Positions 55,807 through 64,000 of a stretch of DNA of 64,000 bases are shown here, piece by piece. The notes beneath the pieces were generated by a model that was not told where the DNA came from, did no database searches, and saw only the letters and a program-made list of their open reading frames with translations. Position numbers and translations under genes: made by a program. Position 1 is the stretch's first letter; each line of letters begins with the position of its first letter. This DNA is from Zasmidium citrigriseum. Lineage: Eukaryota > Ascomycota > Dothideomycetes > Mycosphaerellales > Mycosphaerellaceae. Where the stretch lies: assembly GCA_002786025.1 (NCBI GenBank), contig NHNW01000018.1, forward strand, positions 1-64,000. The letters run 5' to 3'.

Positions 55807-55941
55807 TTACTCGTAGGCTCCTGCACTGGAGTAGCGGTCGTCGACTTGGGACATGTGCCAGTTGCGCATTGCTTGGCGGGCGCCGGGGAAGGTGCTGTCG
55901 TAAGGGGTGCCTACGACTAGACGGCGGCCGTAGGGATCCAT
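55807..55941 (-). CDS. Hypothetical micropeptide or 3' exon of a longer gene
   Basis: 44 codons: MDPYGRRLVVGTPYDSTFPG then ARQAMRNWHMSQVDDRYSSAGAYE. The composition (Tyr, Arg, Trp, Gly, C-ending codons) is protein-like and unlike the repetitive sequence around it. An ATG with CAAACACA before it and a stop in good context make it complete, but it could be the last exon of an unrecognised gene. No family known. Confidence 0.42.
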   Translation of the reverse strand: MDPYGRRLVVGTPYDSTFPGARQAMRNWHMSQVDDRYSSAGAYE

Positions 55942-56127
55942 TGTGTTTGGGGGTGTAGGTTGGGGATGGGGAGTGTGGGAATGTGCTGATGCTGGGTGCT
56001 TGATGGGATATGTGTTGGGGAGTGTTGGGGAGGATGTGGTGAGGTGGTGGTGGATGGGTAGGAGGATGGGGCTTCTGTTGGGGGTTGATATAGAGCGGCA
56101 TTGAGGAGGAGGCTGTCTTCACACTGG

Positions 56128-56545
56128 TATGTTGGAGGGCCGGGGATGCTGTGGTGCTTGTTGCCTCGAGGGAGGAGCCGGTCGATGCTGTATTGAAGCT
56201 GTTCTCGTCGCCGCGTTCTCCATAGGAAGTGGTGGCACCGAGCCATTGAACAACTCGTTGATGTGTCCATTACAGGGAATGGAGAGACGGAGATACGGTC
56301 GAGAAGTGGGAAGTGAATAGGGCCTCTGATGCACCAGCTCACAATGAACAGTTGGGGACTCAGGATGCCGTGGTGCTGATTGCCTTGAAGGACAGGCCAG
56401 CCGATGCGGTATTCATGCTGTTCTCTGTCTCCACGATCTCCGTGACGAATGGTAGTTCCGGGCCATTGAGCACGCCGTTGATATGTCGATTGCAGGGCAC
56501 GAAGGGACGGAGATATTGTCAAGAGGGAAGTGAAGAAGCTCTTCC
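56128..56545. repeat. Tandem direct repeat, two diverged copies, period about 220
   Basis: Copies at about 56128-56310 and 56347-56545. GGATGC-GTGGTGCT at 56144/56363, GCCATTGA at 56242/56462 and GGGA-GGAGATA near 56285/56505 recur with offsets of 219-220. The minus-strand open frame 56522-55917 runs through both copies but looks like repeat translation rather than a gene. Confidence 0.7.
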
Positions 56546-56601
56546 ATTCAACTTCATCCCCAGGGCATCACGCCGCCGCTCTCCACCCACGCACCACCTC
56601 T

Positions 56602-56862
56602 TCACCCCAGCGCCGCCACCAAGTATCCCACCCTCAACTTCAACTCCTCAATCTCCTGCTCCTTCTCCCACACCTCCTCCCTCAACTCCTCGTTCTCCTT
56701 CTTCACCTCCCGCCACTTCGCCCGCATCTCCCGCCCGAACTTCTTCCACTTCTCGAGCTCCTTCATCGTCGCCTCAAGGCGAGCGGCCAACTCGTGGACG
56801 CGCTTCTGGGCGATGCTGAGGGCGCTGGCGGTGAGCTTTTTGGCTGTCTCTTGGGGGTTCAT
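56602..56862 (-). CDS. Small coiled-coil protein
   Basis: 86 residues, MNPQETAKKLTASALSIAQ then an almost continuous coiled coil (LEATMKELEKWKKFG, VKKENEELREEVWEKEQEIEEL) ending VGYLVAALG. Charged and probably dimeric. A 5' UTR intron is plausible just upstream (GTACGT donor near 56923, a TACTGATT branch, ATAG acceptor near 56868). No family recognised. Confidence 0.6.
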   Translation of the reverse strand: MNPQETAKKLTASALSIAQKRVHELAARLEATMKELEKWKKFGREMRAKWREVKKENEELREEVWEKEQEIEELKLRVGYLVAALG

Positions 56863-57556
56863 TTTGGCTATGTCCGCGAATCAGTACATGGACGTCGGAT
56901 TCAGGGGAGGGGGATAAACGTACTGGATGTTGGTGAGGAGGGAGCGGTTTTTGTATGAGTGAGGTTTGGTTTTGTAGTGAGTGTGATTGTGAGGTTTTGC
57001 ACGTGGTTGTGTGTGTTGGTTGTGGGAGTGTTGAAATTCAGAGGCCGCGCTTGTGGGCAACTTCCAATTCGGGCGGCGTTTGCATGTGATGTCACCGGGG
57101 TTAGCTCAGGACACAACATCTTTTCACTCGTTTCTCTCGAGAATCTCTCGCTGTATTCGCAGTCGACCGAGCTACTCGAGAGGCCTATCGTCTACTGCAA
57201 GACATGTGTGTATACTGGGGATCCATTCTGATGGGATGCATTTTATGCTACATGATGGCCATTTCAAGGCCGGCTGACCGCTGCCGAGCACGATCACGAC
57301 CACGTTCTGGGGATACGCACAAGTGTCACTTGGAGTTCCAAACGGGATGAAGGAAGAAGATACGTTTCTCCGCTCAAACGATTACGGACTACCTGGTATG
57401 AAGACACTATCATTTCCTCCTCGATGTCCACAGCGCAGATCCAGCAAATCCACCTTCGAATCTTTGGGAAGCGACCACCATCCACAATTCTTGCCTATGA
57501 TTGAGTCAGCACACATTCGCAGATCATCACGTGGGCAGGACCTTCATTCAACTCCA
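56863..57556. other. Intergenic, nothing supported
   Basis: 5' flank of the coiled-coil gene and 3' flank of the next minus-strand gene. The plus frame at 57323 is the shadow of that gene. Confidence 0.5.
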
Positions 57557-57949
57557 TCACAGATCACCTGCTTCCTCATCCTCAGGCGTCTCAACCTTGG
57601 CAACATGGACCTCATCCTCCGAAGACACAACGAGATCAGACGAGAGACTGGCTTTGCGGCCTTTGAACTTCTTGGTTGGAGTCTCGTCGGAATCATCGTC
57701 CGAGTCCTTCCTGGAATGGTTCTTGGGAGTTCGTTTCGTTGGCGTCTTCTTGTTGCCGGGAGAGGCTGTTTGGACTTCACCGGCCAGCTTCTTGCGGATC
57801 TTGGTCCAGGCGTTGTATGCGGAGCCAGTGTTGGTCATGCCGTTAAGACGAGCCAGCTTCTGGAAGTTGACCTTGGGTTCCCCATCGAAGCATCGCCAGG
57901 CCAAGGCCATCATGCGTTGCTCGCGAGGGGTGAAGTCGACTTCGACCAT
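57557..57949 (-). CDS. Small nuclear-type DNA/histone-binding-like protein (family member A)
   Basis: 130 residues, no intron. The N-terminal helical domain FTPREQRMMALAWRCFDGEP, KVNFQKLARLNGMTN, SAYNAWTKIRKKL has the three-helix spacing seen in Myb/SANT-like domains. The tail is basic then acidic with serines (TKRTPKNHSRKDSDDDSDETP, KKFKGRKA, a nuclear-localisation-like stretch). No signal peptide. Many ascomycetes carry small proteins of this design; function unknown, probably chromatin-associated. The plus-strand genes from 59221 on share the layout. Confidence 0.7.
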   Translation of the reverse strand: MVEVDFTPREQRMMALAWRCFDGEPKVNFQKLARLNGMTNTGSAYNAWTKIRKKLAGEVQTASPGNKKTPTKRTPKNHSRKDSDDDSDETPTKKFKGRKASLSSDLVVSSEDEVHVAKVETPEDEEAGDL

Positions 57950-59220
57950 CGTTTGAAGCGATGGCGATGTGGTGATGTTGAGATGTGGTCTCAGTATGAG
58001 AGATGATGAAGTTTGGTTGAATGATCATTATGAAGGGATCACTCTCGACTACTCATCTTATACGGCACAGTCTATCCGAACGTCCGATGGCTTCGATCGA
58101 TGCGTTCGGGCTTGGGACATGGCTTTCCGTGTCCAGTCTTACGATTCTCATACTGCACTGAGATAACCATATTCGGGGCAGAATGCTTTGAAATCAGAAT
58201 GCTGAAAGGAGTAGAAACGTCTTCGTTGTGGATACAATGATCGCATGTTGAAAGATCATCGACATGTTCTCGACACGAATTGCCATCTATCGATCAGATT
58301 GAATGGAGAACTTGGACCCCTCGGATGAAGCACGACGACAAGTGGAACGGCAAGTTCCAAGATTCTACGTCCTTGGGTCATCGTCGTCGACACGACCTCT
58401 GCGCTAATCTTGCCAGCGACTTCGATCGAGCTGCTCGGAGTCCGATGGGACTGGAAGCGCTGCTTCTCTGTACTCCTGCCCTACTCTTCGAGTAAGCTCG
58501 GGATGCCGCATTGCTGGTAGGTACAGTTGATTTGACGATAAGACGCATGCGTCTGAAGACGACAACATCCAGTGGTGGAAGAGCCTGGTCCAAGCCCCTT
58601 TTCCAAATCTAGCCGAGCAAGGGTGCTAGCTCTCCCCGTCTCGGCGAGGCTGGCGGGAAAAGTATCAGATGAGAACAACCAACCACGAGGAAGGAGACTG
58701 GCAGGCCATCGAGCTTAAAAGCTCGAATTTGAGTTCGAGCACAGACTTTGAGCGAGTGAATGCGCTCCTGTCCCATGCTCGTCTGTATCGACCCAGCCAT
58801 TAGCAACGACATCCTCATCGAAAGCACAACAGCGTTTATCGAAACAATGTACTCGGAGCAGAACGGCAGCATGTGAAAGCTCTCGTATCACTATCGATGC
58901 CATGGAATCGAGATTCGGGCTTCAGCAACATTGCTACTTGTCGCAAAAAGCCCGGCAACGTTTATCGAAAGTGCGCATTCCCTGAACCTGCCGCCTGAAC
59001 TTTCTCTAAGGCGCTTTTCGTTAATAGGTAGGAGCTCCCCTGCAACGCTTTCTTACAGAAGCTTATCTGGGCGATGTGTTGCGTTGTGAATATATCTGGA
59101 TTCAGCTCTGCTGCCACGGCCATTACAAAACTTTCTACAGCTTAAATCTCAGACTCCAAAACATCTGCAACATCCCTTCTATCGCACTTCACTGCAATAC
59201 CAATGCTAAAGACAGGCACC
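57950..59220. other. Spacer between minus- and plus-strand family members
   Basis: Short unsupported frames only. No TATA box clearly placed for the gene at 59221. Confidence 0.45.
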
Positions 59221-59737
59221 ATGAGCCCCCAAGACGATAACAAAGAGAGACTTCTGGCAGCTGTTCTCGCGAGCATCTATGCCCACAACAGCAAGGTAAA
59301 GGAGACCACATCAAATCTCAGTTGATCTTGCAGCGCTTACATGACTTTCAGCCCGACTTTGGCGCTGTTGCCAAGTTCCTTGGAGTCAGCTACTTCACCG
59401 CGGAAGGTCGTCTTCGTCAGCCTCGCAAGGCTGCGGAGATCATGTTGAAGGACTTGGAGGAAGGCAGACTTCCACGGGTTGAAAGTCCACGGAAGAAAGC
59501 ATCACCAAGCAAGGCAAAAACACCAGGCAAGTACTTCGCGGAATCGCTCATGCTGAGACTCTGACCGGAGCAGGAAGCGCCAAAGGGAGGAAGCGTGCGA
59601 AACGGGCTCACAGTCCGACTGATTCTGACCTCTCGGACAAGATTCATGACCTTTGGGAGGGTTTCTCTAACGATGAGCAAGTCATTGATCCCGCGGAGAT
59701 TGAAGTTGATGGCAGCACCTCTCCTTCCAGCGACTAG
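59221..59737 (+). CDS. Small nuclear-type protein (family member B) with a GC-AG intron
   Basis: Three exons (59221-59295, 59352-59526, 59574-59737) give 137 residues; an in-frame Met at 59203 is also possible. The join NSK/PDFGAVAKFLG matches KVNFQKLARLNG of member A. An earlier acceptor (exon 2 from 59334) is also in frame and adds six residues. Intron 2 starts GCAAGT, the standard GC donor, and ends GGAGCAG; unspliced, the frame would stop at 59564. After splicing the tail reads GSAKGRKRAKRAHSPTDSD and an acidic end. Likely chromatin-associated; family not named. Confidence 0.68.
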
Positions 59738-60367
59738 GGTGCCGAGATGTCTGACGGAATGCTGTAGTGGGAAACGTTCTGCAAATTGAATCTGCGTGTT
59801 ATGTAGTGTTGGTCGTTGACGAAGAATGACATTCGACTTGCTTTGCGATCTCGATGACCCAGTTCCTGGTGTCCGTGTACGGCACTGTCGCAGAGAGCGA
59901 TACAAGTCTGTTAACATGCTTTCCCGGGAGTGCGTACGAAACTTTGTTAAGCTCTGTAGCCGTAGAGCACCGGCTCGACTTGCTATCTAGTGTACAAGAT
60001 ATGTCGCCCTCTTTTGCGATGTCGTACCACCTTTGACCTCACTGTGAGCACCTTTCCTACGCCTATCGCAAATGAGCGGGACATCGTCGTCGACTGCTGA
60101 TCATGGATTCGTGAATCGTGACGGCATTGCTGAAGTTGGGGATCTATCCGCTGACCGCAATCGCAGCGCTTCAGCGTTCTGGTCTGTACTTCGCAATCTT
60201 CAAGGCTACTGTCTTCAAGCGCACTGGACTCGCACGCTGTCAAAGCATAAAAGGCAGCGACGACGCAGGACAATCTCCTCTGCGTCCTGCGGTCTTTCAC
60301 TACACTTCAGCCTTGCCTGCATTGCACATTGCCCAAATACTTCGCCTTCCGCTAAAACAACTTCATC
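59738..60367. other. Spacer with promoter of member C
   Basis: A TATA-like GCATAAAAGG lies near 60246, about 120 bases before the next start codon. Nothing else. Confidence 0.4.
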
Positions 60368-61184
60368 ATGACTGTCTCATGGACCGCTGACATGGACCAA
60401 CGTTTGCTGGTGGCAGTCCTCGCTGTCGTGAAGTTGGACAACGCCGCTCTTGAGGAGAAATGGAACGAGCTGTTCAGTGAGTGGCTCCCTTTCCTCTCGT
60501 CTCAATAAAGCTGACAACGCAATCCCAGAATTTGAAGCCATCACCCAGCCAACGGCGAGGGCTATCAAGGAACATATTGCGAAGCTGAAGAAGAGTCTCG
60601 GAATCGCTGGAGCAAAACCAGCTGGCGGCGACTTGCCTTCCTCTCCTGCTAAACCGAAAGCGAAAGGCGCTGGCAAGGCTGGCAGAAAGCCGAAAATGAA
60701 CATCAAGATTCCCAAATCCGAAGATCGTGACGACACCGAACATCCTGTCGAGATTAAAGACGAGAGTATGGACTCCCAAGTGCGAGGTTCCAGCTCTTCC
60801 AGTCTCTCGCCAAAATCGAAGGGCAAGCCCCAGGCCAAACGCAGACGAGGATCGATGAGCGATGAGGAGTCTTCCGATGATGATGTGATCTCCGTCAAGA
60901 GCGAAGATGCTGAGTTTCGCGGTCCCAAGATCGGCAAGCTGACTCCGAGTCCAACGAGGAGCCAGGCTCCGAGGCGTGCCAAGTCTGAGCGCAAGGCGAG
61001 CTGGGTGGAGTTGAGCTCCACTGAGGAGGATGAGAGCGAAGATGAGAAGATGGAAGAATCGATTGATGTGGAGAGCGGTACAAAGAAGCCTGAGTACAAG
61101 GGCGAGGATGAGTCTGCTGAGCGAGAGTTTGGCCCAGATTCTCAGCTGGTGGCATCTCCCGCTGAGATCATGGTGATCGGGTGA
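60368..61184 (+). CDS. Small nuclear-type protein (family member C)
   Basis: Exon 1 is 109 bases (60368-60476), exon 2 is 60529-61184; 254 residues. The head WTADMDQRLLVAVLAVVKLDN, the intron after NELF, and FEAITQPTARAIKEHIAKLKKSL form a Myb/SANT-like three-helix unit split by the intron. The long tail alternates basic (KPKAKGAGKAGRKPKMN, PQAKRRRGSM) and acidic serine blocks (SDEESSDDD, STEEDESEDEKMEE), typical of chromatin or nucleolar proteins. Longest member of the local family, perhaps the parent copy. Confidence 0.8.
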
Positions 61185-61536
61185 ATGTGAGGGTTTCGCT
61201 AATCGAAGTTTGGAACAGATTGTGACATACTCGTTGTGATGCGTTTGCAAAAGCTTGTTCGCCTGCTTGGGATGCACGAATAGTTTTGCTTGCAATGTCA
61301 TCGCCTCGTCTTGCCTTCCATACAGCCTGACAGCCTGACTTCGTCTCCGCTCCTCGAGATCTTCTTCGGCCATCGTCGATCGGTAAGATCCATGGAAGGT
61401 ATCTGCTACCTTGTAGAGTCGATTTCGATCCTTTACTGGTAAGCGAACAGCTCTCGAGCAAGATAAAGTCAGCGAGCCATTGTCGAAGCTCCAATTGCAG
61501 TCTCTCTCGCAGCTCTTCATCTCGAGCTTGAACAAC

Positions 61537-61922
61537 ATGGGCATCATCTGGGGCCCAAGTATGGATCAAAAAATTCTCATTGTCGCTTTGAGGGTGAAAT
61601 CACTCGAAGCAAAGGACATTTGTGGCGGCTGGTCCGCTGCACTCGGTAAGCTGAAGAACCCACCGTTAACGTTGGAATCCGCTGAACAATTTCAGGTGAC
61701 GGAAATACACCAGCGCCCTCATTCTGGGCAGTCTACAAACGCCTCAAGCGTTTGCGAGAGTCTGGTGTCGGTCACGAAGACCACGCTGGAAGCCCAAAGA
61801 TTGCGAAAGGGAAGCGCACGACATCCTGCAAGCGGCATGCGCGCAAGACGAAGCGAATGGCACTGGATGCGAGCCCTCCTCTTGCTTCTGAGTCCGGGTC
61901 TGAGTTCCAAGAAGATTCGTGA
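61537..61922 (+). CDS. Small nuclear-type protein (family member D)
   Basis: Exon 1 61537-61645 is 109 bases, exon 2 61696-61922; phase-1 intron GTAAGC...TTTCAG; 111 residues. Head MGIIWGPSMDQKILIVALRVKSLEAKDIC, then after the intron SFWAVYKRLKRLRESG. The tail is basic (KIAKGKRTTSCKRHARKTKRM) and ends with acidic SESGSEFQEDS. Closely related to members E and F in the first exon (MDQ, VKS, KDIC). Confidence 0.8.
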
Positions 61923-62397
61923 TAGGACCTGTGGCCAAGACGATGTTGATAGCTTTTTCCAAAGAATGCAGGAAGGATGTTGAGCGAGTGATGGAATGGC
62001 AATCGTCGATTAACGTGGGATCAGACGGGTATCTTGATACTGTTGCTGGCGCATGGTCCTTGTACGAGTAGCTTCGATCGTAATGCCCGAGGTTTTGACT
62101 TCACCTGTGTGCAGCCTTGTTTCACTATCGACCCCTGAATGAATTACAAGCCCAGAGAGCAAGTGCTCCTGGCAAGTGCGTCAAAGAGCTCAGCATCGAA
62201 AGACTCCCAAATCTGTGATCCTGTATCCGATTTTCGATTGGCTTCAACATGTCAAATCCCTTTGCCGATACATCTGCGTCTAGCCAGACATAAAGAGACG
62301 CCTGGCGAGCTCACAGGACCTCTTTTCAGTGCACTTGTCTTCCAAGGGCTCTCAGTTGTCGCGAGTCATTCTCAATCTCTCAAATATCGCTGTCAGA

Positions 62398-62779
62398 ATG
62401 GGCACTGTCTGGGACGCTGTCATGGACCAGAGGCTGTTCATGGTCGCCCTCAACGTGAAGTCCGTGGACACAAAAGACATCTGCGAGGGTTGGACTGCCA
62501 TGTTCGGTAAGTATCGTCGGCAGCCAGATTGGATCGTCCAACAAATGACCATGCACAGGTGGAGAGGATATTCCTCAGCCTACTCAGCAAGCCATCTGCA
62601 AACACATTCAGCGTCTCAAGAAATCTGCCACTTCCGGCAGCCTGGGAAAATCGACGGCCCAGGCCGGTGGAGCGGGATCGAAGAAGGGAGGCGGCAAACG
62701 ATCAGCAAGACATAAACACAAGTCGAGTGCTGGAGTATCATCCACGGGGTCTGAGTCTGAGTTTCGAGGAGAGGCTTGA
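62398..62779 (+). CDS. Small nuclear-type protein (family member E)
   Basis: Exon 1 62398-62506 is 109 bases, exon 2 62559-62779; phase-1 intron GTAAGT...GCACAG; 109 residues. Head MGTVWDAVMDQRLFMVALNVKSV then KDICEGWTAMFG; after the intron TQQAICKHIQRLKKSA. Gly/Lys-rich basic tail (SKKGGGKRSARHKHKS) with the acidic end SESEFRGEA, like member D's SESGSEFQED. Confidence 0.8.
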
Positions 62780-63569
62780 GCGTCTTCGATCGTCGGCGCA
62801 TTGGATGCTGTTCCAGTGCGTATGTCAATGGAATGAAATGACAAAGTTAGTGATAAGGCTGCGCAAGATGGAAAGCTCAATGGGCTGTCCAATGCCGTGC
62901 AAACTTCTTTTGGTGATCGAGCGATTGTGGGATCCTTGTTGCGTTATTACCATCGTCGATCAAAGACTGTACGATTCCTGCAAATGATGATTGTCATGAC
63001 TGCTCGTTGATAGAGGCATCTAAGGTCTGAAGGGAGGCAAAGCAAGACGTCGTAACTGAGTAGATCACGTAGGACATGGAGCAGTCTCTGATCGATCTTC
63101 AGACGATTTCGAATTCTTGTTCCGAACGAATCAGGCAAGTTGTTGATCGAATGGTGGAAGTGATGCTCACCAATTGAGCGTAGCTGCGTAGATCGGACGG
63201 CGATGTTGAGTGAGTTCCGCAATGACCTCTATCTTGGAGTGTCATTCGTACTACGAAACGCGTTGGCTTGGTTTCAGCGCTGGTCCTTGTAGCACATTAC
63301 CGTGGTCGTGGTCCGGGTCACGACACGACTCTTGAGCTTCAACTTGATCCGCGAACGAACGGTTCCCCTCTGGATCGAAATTTATCGATCTCTGATCTTG
63401 CCCTTCGTTCTCGATTACGTTTAGGAGTCTGGTTCATTCGGTCTTTGTCCGAATCAACACTGGTGAATATAAAAGACCAGGAGAGGAGCGTTCTTGACCA
63501 CTTGATCTTCCAAAACTCTACGACCTCACACTTATCACACAGTCTCTTGACTGCTCTAGCTTGGACAGA
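62780..63569. other. Spacer with promoter of member F
   Basis: TATA box TATAAAAG at 63468-63475, 95 bases before the start codon of member F. The minus frames at 62947-63222 are unsupported. Confidence 0.45.
63468..63475 (+). promoter_or_regulatory. TATA box of family member F
   Basis: TATAAAAG, 95 bases upstream of the ATG at 63570. Confidence 0.55.
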
Positions 63570-63934
63570 ATGGACACCGTTTGGGACTCTACAATGGATC
63601 AACAGCAGTTTTGGGTGACCTTGAATGTCAAGTCCGTGGACGATGACGACGTCTGCGTGAGCTGGGCTCTAGTCTTTAGTAAGTCACATCTTCGTCCAAC
63701 TGGCAACTGATCGTTGACAGACTACAAGGATGGCAAGAATTCGACCCTGTGACAAAAAGGCTTATATTGAAAGATATGCAGCGCCTGAAGAAGCCTCCGA
63801 AGTCAAAAGTTGCGAACGAGAGCGCCAAATCAACGGGCAAGACTGGTGCATCGACAATAGGAAAATGCCATGATCCACGGCCGGTAATGCAGAAACGAAA
63901 AATCAGCGACACGGAGACCTCCACGGCTTCCTGA
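63570..63934 (+). CDS. Small nuclear-type protein (family member F)
   Basis: Exon 1 63570-63678 is again 109 bases; exon 2 63729-63934; 104 residues. Head MDTVWDSTMDQQQFWVTLNVKSV. The first good acceptor (GACAG, 63720) would lead to a stop after about ten codons; using the AAG 8 bases later restores RWQEFDPVTKRLILKDMQRLKK, which matches HIQRLKK of member E. Basic tail (PPKSKVANESAKSTGKTG) and short acidic/serine end. Most diverged member; the splice choice is inferred from the family. Confidence 0.7.
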
Positions 63935-64000
63935 CTCGAGTATCAGGGGCAGAAATGATCGCTCTCCTTCATCTTGAGCATCGTGGAGTCTATCCTTGTG

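Noticed and set aside
55917..56522. 201-residue minus-strand frame across the 220-bp repeat
   Set aside because: Composition follows the repeat and Pro/His/Thr-rich flank, and the real short frame 55941-55807 is in another phase.
1..64000. CRISPR arrays, bacterial operons, attachment sites or replication origins
   Set aside because: Nothing of the kind; introns, TATA boxes and gene content are eukaryotic.

Overview
The window is nuclear DNA of a filamentous ascomycete. The evidence is short GT-AG introns of about 45-95 bases with CTAAC/CTGAC branch sites, fungal gene types (sterol-sensing HMG-CoA reductase, Spa2, sedolisin, heme-thiolate peroxidases, SLX4), and a repeat block with the footprint of repeat-induced point mutation (RIP). 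Two sister introns in one gene, RIP and many small secreted proteins fit a Dothideomycete, perhaps Mycosphaerellales/Capnodiales; that placement is inference.

Layout. 1-1449 is an extreme RIP block almost without CA/TG dinucleotides. From 2.7 to 15.8 kb lie a small cysteine-rich secreted protein, HMG-CoA reductase, a GIG1/DUF3605-like protein, the polarisome scaffold Spa2 and an unspecific-peroxygenase-like heme-thiolate enzyme. 15.8-18.7 kb holds only decayed coding traces. 18.7-31 kb holds a secreted kelch membrane protein, Cox4, a second cysteine-rich secreted protein, a divergent pair of chromatin regulators (Hos2-type deacetylase and Yng2/ING-type PHD protein) and a GH16 glucanase followed by a duplicated 3' flank. 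31-43 kb is accessory-like: an acidic small protein, a secreted two-domain protein with a Kex2-bounded basic peptide, a lineage-specific zinc-cluster gene with a frameshifted tandem copy, and a small gene with a decayed copy. 43.7-48.6 kb holds a sedolisin and a second, divergent peroxidase. 51-55.4 kb holds a 205-bp tandem repeat and SLX4. 55.8-64 kb holds small proteins and a cluster of six short basic/acidic nuclear-type genes. Four of these share a first exon of exactly 109 bases, and the array probably runs off the right edge.

How the parts fit. Housekeeping genes (sterol synthesis, respiration, polarity, chromatin, DNA repair) alternate with secreted and lineage-specific genes that show duplication, frameshift and intron gain. 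Gene models were spliced by hand from consensus sites and reading-frame closure. For the multi-exon genes with recognisable families the phases close exactly, which gives good confidence; stretches marked 'other' contain nothing I could support as a gene.
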